This document shows, piece after piece, positions 49,176 to 57,129 of a DNA stretch of 57,129 bases. Position 1 is the stretch's first letter. Each line of letters begins with the position of its first letter. Location: positions 4,439 through 61,567 of the forward strand of contig MU657305.1 in NCBI GenBank assembly GCA_026770575.1, in the 5' to 3' direction. Source of the stretch: Pelagophyceae sp. CCMP2097. Taxonomy: Eukaryota > Sar > Pelagophyceae. The translations under genes were made by a program, and so were the position numbers. The notes below the pieces were generated by a model. The model saw only the letters and a list, made by a program, of their open reading frames with translations. It ran no database searches and had not been told where the DNA came from.

Positions 49176-49454
49176 GCTTGCGAAAATCTACGTCCAAAGT
49201 CCGCACGTGGGTGAAAAACGTCTTTGCTTGACGCCCACCCCCGCGCCGCCGCGCCAGAGCCTAAAGGCCGAAAAGCGGCCCGAGGCCGCCGCGCAAACGC
49301 GGCCGTCCCGAAAAATGCAAAAGTGCGAGGCCGCCGGCACCGCTAGGCGAGGGCCGGCCGGCTCCGCAGTTCTTTCTAAAGCACTTTAAAAATATGATTA
49401 ACGATCGACGGAGCGGAGCCCCGGCGCCGCGGGCGAGGCGCGCGCGGTCCTTGG
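49176..49454. other. Intergenic between convergent genes
   Basis: Short spacer between the MAPK-like stop and the cNBD-RGS stop. A TTTAAAAATATGATTAACGA stretch near 49385-49405 is AT-rich and may carry 3'-end signals. Nothing coding is seen. Confidence 0.4.
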
Positions 49455-51284
49455 CTACGCGGTCACCGCGGCCGAACCGGGACTCGCGATGACGCGGGCC
49501 ACGTCTCGCGCGGGGCTCACGATGATGCGCGAGCCGCCGCCGCCGCGCGCCGCGTACGACGGCGACGACGAGGGCGCCGGGGCCGTGCGAGCAAGGTTTG
49601 CGCGTCGCGAGACGGCTTTGATCAGGGAGAAGGGCAATCTCATTCCCGAGAGCCGGGGCGCGTCCGACGCCGCAGTCGACGCCGCATTCGACGCATTCGA
49701 AGACGTCGACGAGAGCGCGGCCAATTCGGGCGGCGCGACGGCCTTGCGCGACCCAAACCTATCCGCCGCGGCTCCCCGGGCCTCGTCGAAAGGGGCCGGG
49801 CCTCTCTCCAGTTTCAAGAGCTCTCTCTCTTTCTTCGCCGTCTCGCGCTTGCGGTGCTGGGCGGACGCGGGCCGTTGCAGCTGGAGCGAGAAGCGGGCCG
49901 ATGATCTGTTTGACGAAGTTGTGTTGGCATGGTCGAAAATCCGCACGGCGGCAAACAGTCCCGCCGGCGCCGCGGCCAGAGAATCCTCCGTCAGCGGGAA
50001 GCGCTGCGCGATGAAGGCAGAGTACCTGTCGGAATTTGCGCGTGAAGACGCGCACTTGGACGGCACGGGGCGCAATCATCGGACGTACGTCGGACCGTTG
50101 ATGAACGCAGGTAGCAACTCGGCGTCGACGAGGCCTTTCACTCGGAGGGCCAGGGCGTCGAAGCACTTTGAGAGCTCGGAGGCGTCCCTCTCCGCGCGGA
50201 CCTCCTTGGCTCGAAGCCTTGCTGTTTCCAAGAGTTTGTGCGGGACGTCGATCGCTGCGACGTTTGCCATGGGGCCCCACGGCTGCACGAACTCGTTCCA
50301 AACAACGTCAAAGTGTCTCGCGACGGCGTCAAAGTCGGACCGCTTGTCGTTTTCTCTTTTAAACCTCATGACGTCGACGAGGAAGCGCAGATTCTCCGCT
50401 TCGTGGATCCGGACAAGGAAATGCAAGAAATGGTCGACAAAGGGCGCGTCCCTTAAAAAAGACGCGCAGGCGCCGCGCTTGGCCAAAGCGCGCTCAAAGG
50501 CGCGGAGGCGCAGCGTTCTTTCTAAAGAGAAGCCTCCCGCGGCCGTGAGAGCGAGAACGTCGTCGCACGTCAAAACAAAAGTTTTCGCAGTCTCCGAGCA
50601 GACGATGTACGTCGCGTTGGGCCACGAGCTGCGTAAGACTCGTGCTTCACCGACGAAGAACGGGGCCGAGACGACTGCGACGTCGACTTCAGGGCCCTGG
50701 ACGTTTCTTTTTTGGTCTTGTGCGAAGAACGCGCCGCCCGTGGCCAGGCCTAGAGCATTTTAAAGGCCCGGCCGAGTGCGAGAGACGCACCGAGCTCGGA
50801 TAGAGTATCAGATTCTTCGTCAATGGTTTCGTACGAGGAGCGCCTTTCGTCCGGGTCGTCGTTGGTGGTGGCCCACGCCGCCGCGGGCTGAGAGCCGTGC
50901 GGCGACCACGCCCGCGCGGCGGCGGCGCCGGGGCGCTTGATCTGAGAGGCAGGTTTTAAGTGGACTTCTGCTTGACCCTCCACAAAGACCAAAAGTTCCG
51001 AAGCAGCAGCCGCGTCACCCTACAACAGCGTCAAGAAACACAGATTTGGACAAGGGACGCACCTGTTCGATGACGACGTCTCCCTTTTCAAAGGTCCGTT
51101 CTGCGACGGATTTCACGACGGCCCGGAGGCGGTCGACGACGTCGGCGTGCAGTAAAGAGGCGTCGATCCTGAACACCCTGAGGAACAAGTCGAGGTCCAG
51201 GCCCTCGTCGCTGCCGTCGCTCGCGTGGCTGCCGTCGCCCGAGTCGGCGCGCTTGAACAGCGGCCGAGGTACGCCGCCGGGCAT
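49455..51284 (-). CDS. Cyclic-nucleotide-binding / RGS fusion protein
   Basis: Exons 51063-51284, 50791-51019, 50089-50749 and 49455-50025 sum to 1683 nt (560 aa), with every junction in phase. Residues about 35-225 form a cNMP-binding fold: VVKSVAERTFEKGDVVIEQG across a junction, LLVFVEGQAEVHLKP, then a Ser/Asp-rich insertion, FFVGEARVLRSSWPNATYIV and VLTCDDVLALTAA; the usual phosphate-binding-cassette Arg falls in APFFVGEARVL, which is diverged. An RGS domain follows (FVDHFLHFLVRIHEAENLRF, VMRFKRENDKRSDF, LLPAFINGPTYSAFIAQRF). RGS domains speed GTP hydrolysis by G-alpha. The C-terminal 170 residues are Ser/Ala/Arg-rich. A single protein coupling cyclic nucleotide to a G-alpha regulator is inferred. 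Two introns are only 41 and 43 nt. Confidence 0.8.
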
Positions 51285-51900
51285 GGCGGTTTCCGGGAGC
51301 GCGAGAAAGCAGCGCACAAAAGGCCGCGCCGCGGAGTGAAAGGCCGAGAAGAAGGAGGAGCGGAGTGAAAGGCCGCGCCGCGGGACCGGCGCGCGGCGCG
51401 CGGCGGCGGAGCGGCGCGGGCCGCGGGCGGCGCACGCGGCGCAGCGCGCCGGGAAGCGTCCACGGGCCGCCGACGCTCCCGACGCGACCGCCGCTCCCGA
51501 CGCGACCCCGGCCGGCGCCGCGAGAGTGCCGGCGGCGCTGCGGCCTGCGACGAGGGCCGCGTCGGGCCTCGGAGGCACTGGGGACGCCGACGGCGATGCG
51601 CAGGTGTATGCACGCACCTCGAACTTCGAACGAACAGGGTCGATCAGGTTCTTTTCAACAAAAGCAAAAAGCGTTTCCCATTGAGCCGTTGACCGGTTTT
51701 TGTATTGTTCCAACTTTTCAAGTGCTTTTGGACCTTCGAATCGACCTTGCGGCGCGCCGCGCGGGCCGCTCGCCTGACGAACGCGCGCGGGGCTGCGGCG
51801 GCGCGGCACCGCGACGGCCAAAGTCAAAGGCGTCCCACGACCCGACACGCCGCATTCCGAAAGTCTGGCTCGAAGAAGGGTCCCCCAAAGGCACGTGGCT
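51285..51900. other. Spacer with AT-richer open stretch
   Basis: Region between the cNBD-RGS start and the FN3-C2 stop. A minus-strand frame at about 51615-51735 reads ALEKLEQYKNRSTAQWETLF and FVEKNLIDPVRSKFE with AT-rich codons unlike neighbouring genes, and ends at a GTGCGT donor-like site; no acceptor in phase was found. The part at 51330-51380 has a GGAGTGAAAGGCCG direct repeat. Confidence 0.4.
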
Positions 51901-54900
51901 TTACGACTCGTACTCTGGGACGCCGCCGTCCGGCGTCTTTTGCTCCGCGACGCCGCCGTCCGACCGTCTTCGTCCGTCGCCGTCGCCGTCGTCGTCGTCG
52001 TCGCCGTCCGGCTGTCTTCGTCGTCCGTGGTCCGGGGCGCCTTCGTCGTCGCCCTCGTCAAAGGAGACGCGCCGCGTGCGCTGCGGCGTATTTGCTTCGG
52101 CGTCGTCGTCAAAGGAGACGCCCGCGCGCGGCGGCGGTGTGGCGGCGGCCGGCGGCGGGCGCGCTGGCGTCGGCGGCGCGTCGTAGTCGATTTGCATCAC
52201 GTCGGCGTCCACCTTGCGCTTCGATTTGTACGACGCGGCGAGCAGCAGCTTCTGGCTCGACGACGCGGCGCGCAGAAGCTTCTGGCTGCGCCACTTTTGG
52301 CCGAGGCGGACCTTTGCCAAAGCCGTCGACACCCGTGCAGGCGGCTCGTCGGGCGTCGGCTGCGCGTCGAGCGCGTCGAGCTTGGGAGCGTCGGGCTTGT
52401 CCCCGGCTGCTTCGCGCGCGAGCTTGGCGGCCAGGCGCTTGGCGCGCTCCTGCGGCGTCGGCGGCCTCGCGGGCGGCGTGCCCGGCGTGCGCGGGGTGGG
52501 CCTGCGCTGTTGGGCGGCCTTTTGGGCCTTTTTCGCATCCCGGTGCAAGGCCAGCGTCTGCCTGCGCGCCAGAGCCAGGTCCCTTTTATCGGCAGAAGCC
52601 TCTGCCGTCTTGACGAGGAGGCCCGCGTGAGGCAGGTTTGCGTCGGCTTTGGCCAAATCGAGAGCACCTTGGACGAGCAATCCGAAGCCCACGCCCACAA
52701 AGTCCGTGGCGTCCAAGTCTTCCACCTCGAAGCAGCATCCGCCGGCGCCGTCGAGAGCCTCGACCTCGGAAACGTCGGCGTTGACAGCTTTCGACTCCGC
52801 GTAATGCACGACTCGCACGCGCCGCGGCACTGCCCCCACCGCCTTCCTATGGCGGCCCGCCGCCTTTGCGCGTTCGCGCGCCCTCCGGCAGGCCGACCGC
52901 ATCTCCTCGAGGACTAAAAGGTCGTCGTTCCAACTCTCGCCGTTCAAAGTGGCGCAGCGCCAGTAAGCGGGCTCGCACGGCACCGCGGACCGGTGTCTTC
53001 TATAAACACGTTCCAACCCGGGATCAAACGTCGGCGAAAAGTTCAAAAGCTCCAAGCACTTGCACGCCGATTTGACTTTGAGAGCGGCGCCTCGAGCGAT
53101 GACGATGAACAAAGACGGCCTTCTCCTGCAAGCGTCCACTATGGCTCTTCTATTAGACCCAAGCACCGCCGCCAAAACAGCCGCCGCCGTCGGGAAGAAG
53201 GCGTGGCAGTTCGTCGGCGCGCCTTCGTCAGCAATCGCCTTTGCGAGAGCCTTCTCCCCGTCTGTTAAACCGTCGACGGGCGCAGAAACGTCAAAACCCC
53301 CGTCCTCGCCGTCAAAGTAAGACGCCCCGCAGGCGTGCACGGCCGCGTCGTACGAATCAATCGCCTCCTCGCACCAGTCCAAGACGCCTAATTGCCTTGC
53401 CGCGTCTTGTAAAGTGGAACGGCATTGTGCGCAGTCCGGATTCTCTCCGAGCTTCTTCGGCAGCGTTAAAAGCGCCACGAGAAGCGTCGCCGCCACGTCT
53501 ACCACGTCCGGGTCCGACAACGACGCCGCGCACTCTTCTAAACAGCCTTGCCTTACCATCTCCGTCTTGACTTTTAACAGGAGCGTGGCCTCGATCTTTT
53601 CCTGGCACACCTCTGGACACGCCTTGCCCGCCTTCCCAGACGCCTGCCACATGTCCGCGCGGCAACTCGAAGATGCGCCGAGCATGGCCAGCAGCTGGCG
53701 GAAGAGTCTGCGCTTGTCGGCTCGATTGAGCCAAAAATGAGTGCTGAGTCTCGAGAGGATCCCACCAATGGAATTCTCCAACTCGTCTTCATCCGCTTCC
53801 GAGGACGCGTCCGAGACGTCGTCGTCAGACAGCGTGCCGAGCGACCCGCGCGAGGACCGCGAGTCGCGCGTCGCCCGGGAAGCTCGGGAAGCCCTTGAAC
53901 CCCTCTTCCTCGCGACCGGCGGCCTTCGTTTCCAAGGCTCGCGTCGGGGTGCCGGGTCCCACTGCCGGATCTTCAGCGCGAGGCAACTCGACGTCGCGCC
54001 CGTCGCGTCCTCCAGGCGGTACCACACTCTATGGGCTGGAGCTGCGAGCAAGTCCCTCGTCCGTAGCTTTAACACGCCAATCGGCGCTGCTAAATCGTCC
54101 GGGACTTTCTGCTGGCCGCGTTTGCGGCCGAGCGTCGCGGGCTCCATGTGCGCACGCATGCGCGCGACTCGGTGGGCCATGTCCTCCTCGGGCGCGTCCT
54201 CGTCGTGGATCACCGAAAGAGGTTTCGAGCCCCCCAGCTGCGCCGCCGCCGCCTGCTCCAGCAAAGGCTTCTTCAGCTGTTGCTTTTCATATCGTAGAAT
54301 GGCCATGTCGTCTACGGCTTTGGCGCCGGTCGCGTTTGTTTCTGCTGTTAACTGCTGTTGTTTTTGCACTTCAAACGCCGCTCTCCTCTCCGAAGCCATA
54401 CCCTTCACACCTTTCCCGCCCGCTGGAATGTCCAGGCCGAAGACGGAAGACTCGCGCCGCGCCACGATGCCGGCGTCCTTGAACACTGGTGCGATCACGA
54501 CGACGGCGCCCGGCGAGCCCGGCGTGGCGCGCAGAGCGGTCCTCTTCCCTTTAGAATCAAAGCGCCGGCGCGCCGCCTTGGCGGCGACGCCACTGACCGC
54601 GCAGTCCTGCACCTCCACCTCGAGCACGCCTGGTGGATGGCGTTGGGAGGGTGTCAGAAAAAGCGACGGGGGTTCTTTGTCTCGGACCCCAGCCCCCTCT
54701 TTCGTATTCCGGCTTGGGCGCTGGTCTGCGCCCTCGCGCGAGGCGCCGGCGCGGAGGTGGAGCGTCAAGCAGGAAGAGTCGTCTGCGATCCATCGAGGCC
54801 TCGCACTATCTTGAAAAGATCCCGGCGCCGCCTCAAACGCTGCCGTCATCGCCACGCGAGAACCGCACCACTTCACCTCCACGCGCGGCGCCGAGGGCCG

Positions 54901-56551
54901 CCTGAGACGAAAGTCGAAGACGGAGCGACGACGAGGGGGGACGAGCAACGACGTTCGGAGACGCACTCGTTCCCCGAAATGCTCATCGTGGACAGCCTGC
55001 GCCCACCCGCATTCGACTGCCGGCCCGCCGCCTGCCGGTCCGCCGTCGAAGGGTCGTCGCCGTCGTCCTCGCCGTCGTAGGCCTTTTTCTTGTCCGGCCT
55101 AAGGCGTTTGCCAGTGCGCCAGATGCCTCGCAAGGCGACAAAAAGCCACGCACTTCCCGTCCGGGTCGACGCGCGTCTCGTGGAGCACGGTCGCCGGTCG
55201 TCCGCCGGCCTGCAGAGGCAGAGTCGAAAGGGCGGTCCCAAAAAAGGAGACGTACCTTCCGAGGCAAATTCACCGCCTCCAAAACTTGCACGTGGACGAC
55301 GCCGCGTCGGTTGATTCGCTGCTCCGTCGCGGCGTTTTCTAACTCGACGGCGGCGGCGCCAACGTCGTCGAGCCCTAAAAGGAAGACGCGGACGGCATCC
55401 ACCAAAATCTCCCCTCTAAACCCCTTTGCCGCTTGAATCCCCAAAGTGCAGCGGCCGCCGGCGTTGCCCTTGATCTCGACGCTGAGCTTCTCCCAGCAAT
55501 GCGCGGCGCAGGCTTCGTCCGACTCTGTGAAAATTCCGGAGTTGTCCCACGCCACTAACCTCGCCCCTAGACCCTCTTTGAGTAAAGCCGTCCCGGCTTC
55601 CATCTCGCCGGCGTCTTCCTCGCTCACAGGCTCGAGCGCGCTGTCTTCTAAAGGCTCGTGATAAATAAAGCATTCGACTTTGTACCTTCGACCGTCGCGA
55701 GCCGCCGTCCCGACGGTGCAGCCGCCGTCCAAGCCTCCTGGCATGCGCAACTGCAGGCACCGCCGGCCCGTGACGCAGGAGACGGGTCTTCGTTGCGGTA
55801 AAGTCTGCGAGATGAGCATCTCCTGCGCGGCGACGTTGTTCAGGTATAAAGGTTTGACGAATCCCTTTGCCGTGAGCTCGCCGACGTGGACGGCCCAGGT
55901 TCGTCTGCAGTCCTCCGGATCCTCGAAGAACCAGGCCTTGACGTATTCGGCCTTTTGAGTGAGCACGTATTCCGACGTGACTCGAGTGCCGTCGACGATC
56001 ATGGGCTTGGGAACTTTAAAAAGCTGGTCCGGCCCAAAGTAGTCGTGAACAGCCACCACTTGGAATTGATACTCCGAATCGCTCTCCAGCTGCACAACCA
56101 CGTGCGAAAACGTCTCCGCCTCGTGCGTGTGCGTCACAAACGTCTTGAACACGGACTCGCCTTTGATTCGGGCGCCGATGCGGACGCCATCTAAAGAGTA
56201 AGCAGAGTGAGACCGCGACCAAGTCAAACGCGCAGAAGTCGTCGTCACCAAGTCCACGCGGAGCCACGCGGGTGCAGAGAGCGCCGACGCGCGCTTTGCT
56301 TCCTTGACCAATTGGCGCGCCGCAGCGTTCGCCTCGTTGGCCGCCCGCTTCTTATCTGAGTCGGCCCGGGACTTGCGCGCCTTTGCGCTCGCGTCCGAGT
56401 CGCTGTCGCTGTCGTCGGCCGTCGGCACCGCCACGACGGCGGCGGCCATGGGCACCGCCACGACGGCGGCCGTCGGCGCCGCCACGACGGCGGCCTCCGT
56501 CGTGACGGCGGCCTCGGTGGCCTCGGCGACCTCCCGAGGCGAATACGCCAT
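51901..56551 (-). CDS. Large FN3-C2 protein
   Basis: Exons 55256-56551, 55154-55209, 54967-55098 and 51901-54901 sum to 4485 nt (1494 aa), all in phase, although further in-frame introns in the last exon cannot be excluded. The N-terminus is Ala/Val-rich, then a charged helix. A fibronectin type III domain follows at about residues 95-185 (PAWLRVDLVTTTSARLTWSR, VVVQLESDSEYQFQVVAVHD). A C2 domain begins VVHVQVLEAVNLPRK and resumes after a 70-residue charged insertion with PRVEVKWCGSRVAMTAAFEA, RPRWIADDSSCLTLHL and VLEVEVQDC. Then come a coiled coil, a Ser/Arg/Asp linker, a Cys-containing helical region (FRQLLAMLGASSSCRADMWQ), another coiled coil with RQTLALHRDAKKAQKAAQQR and an Asp/Gly/Arg-rich tail. 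It is likely a membrane-proximal or cytoskeletal scaffold, by inference. Confidence 0.78.
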
Positions 56552-56789
56552 CGCAAATCACTGCGCTCGGAGCGGACGGCGCGGCGCGGCGCGCATCGAG
56601 GGCCGCGCGCAGGCAAAGCAAGGACCGCCGCGACGGCGGCGGCGCTCAGTAGCCTCCGAACGCTTCGAAAACGCAGATAACGCAACGAGCCCCTGCGAGA
56701 TTTGATCAAATCTATGGGAAGAGAGAGGACTCGAGTTGAGTCGCGAAAGACGTTGTCGTCGTCGACCTCGCGCGAGAGGGCCTGGCCAC
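56552..56789. promoter_or_regulatory. Divergent promoter with perfect palindrome
   Basis: The 238-bp gap between the FN3-C2 start (minus) and the WD40 start (plus) contains AGATTTGATCAAATCT at 56698-56713, a perfect 16-bp palindrome in otherwise GC-rich DNA. It could bind a homodimeric regulator serving both genes, which is inference. Similar TTTGAT...ATCAAA strings occur in other gaps of the window. Confidence 0.4.
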
Positions 56790-57129
56790 ATGCGGGTCGC
56801 CCCGCGGGGCGCTCCGGCGCGCACCTCCGCCGCCGCGCCGGCCCTGGCGGTGTTTGAGAAGAGCGACCTCTTCACAATCATCCTTCGGCTGGCGGCATCT
56901 CCAAAGGGGCTCCTCGTGACGACGCGAGTCGCTCGCGATGCGCGGGCCGTAGGGCGGGCCGTGCGCAAGCTCGTCTGGCAGGACCGCACCGCGAAGGGCA
57001 CCGCAATCCTCAAGGGGCACACCCGCAAAATCCTCAGCTGCGCGTTCTCGCCCGACGGCAAGCGCATCGTGACGGCGAGCCACGACAAAACGGCGCGGCT
57101 CTGGGACGCCGAGACGGGCGCGCTGGTGG
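56790..57129 (+). CDS. WD40-repeat protein, 5' part only
   Basis: An open frame from the Met at 56790 runs off the right edge of the window. After about 75 residues of Ala/Arg-rich and helical sequence (LFTIILRLAASPKGLLVTTR, AVRKLVWQDRTAKG) comes one typical WD40 blade: LKGHTRKILSCAFSPDGKRI followed by VTASHDKTARLWDAETGALV, with the Gly-His and Trp-Asp landmarks. WD40 proteins form beta-propeller scaffolds; the number of blades and any other domain lie outside the window. Confidence 0.85.
   Translation, partial: MRVAPRGAPARTSAAAPALAVFEKSDLFTIILRLAASPKGLLVTTRVARDARAVGRAVRKLVWQDRTAKGTAILKGHTRKILSCAFSPDGKRIVTASHDKTARLWDAETGALV

Noticed and set aside
49489..50763. 424-codon plus-strand frame opposite the cNBD-RGS gene
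   Set aside because: It lacks any domain, while the minus strand gives RGS and cNBD motifs with exact splice phases.

Overview
The window is nuclear DNA of a GC-rich eukaryote. Genes are broken by short spliceosomal introns (mostly 40-260 nt), lie close together on both strands, and often share short divergent promoters. At least three nuclear genes encode N-terminal signal peptides followed by an ASAFAP-like site (AAAFQA, VSAFGP, GALAPA), the bipartite plastid presequence of algae with a red secondary plastid. With the very high GC content this points to a stramenopile alga, most likely a pelagophyte such as Aureococcus. That assignment is inference; no rRNA or organelle marker is present.

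Layout. 0.5-6.6 kb: a complete eight-exon TPR protein gene and two unrecognised genes, all minus strand. 6.7-8.2 kb: a plastid-targeted protein gene divergent from a small membrane protein gene. 8.3-17.5 kb: ORC2 carrying an N-terminal SAM domain, a 584-bp MITE-like element with terminal inverted repeats and target-site duplication, a second SAM gene that shares a repeated module with ORC2, and a Gln-rich putative nuclear protein. 17.5-18.8 kb is AT-richer and non-coding. 18.8-25 kb: a plastid Rieske-like protein lacking cluster ligands, a nuclear cyclophilin, the kinetochore protein NDC80 and a plastid ClpS. 25.4-32.7 kb: a type II membrane protein with a SUEL-type lectin domain, a YdcF-like protein, GDP-mannose 3,5-epimerase and a CHASE hybrid histidine kinase. 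33-42.4 kb: an STPGR (sperm-tail PG repeat) protein head-to-head with a ULK4/RUNKEL-type pseudokinase, then a 16-repeat OPR/RAP-like organelle RNA-binding protein. 42.8-57.1 kb: a large unrecognised gene, a MAPK-like kinase with a TEH activation motif, a fused cyclic-nucleotide-binding/RGS protein, a giant FN3-C2 protein and the start of a WD40 protein.

There is no operon-like logic, but some themes recur: replication and mitosis (ORC2, NDC80), cilium or microtubule (STPGR, ULK4), plastid and organelle (ClpS, Rieske-like, OPR-like) and signalling (hybrid kinase, MAPK, cNBD-RGS). I rebuilt many gene models by hand from splice signals and reading phase; where exon lengths close to a multiple of three this is stated. 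The splice signals are themselves notable: 5' sites are mainly GTGCGT, several introns are GC-AG, and many introns contain short tandem duplications.
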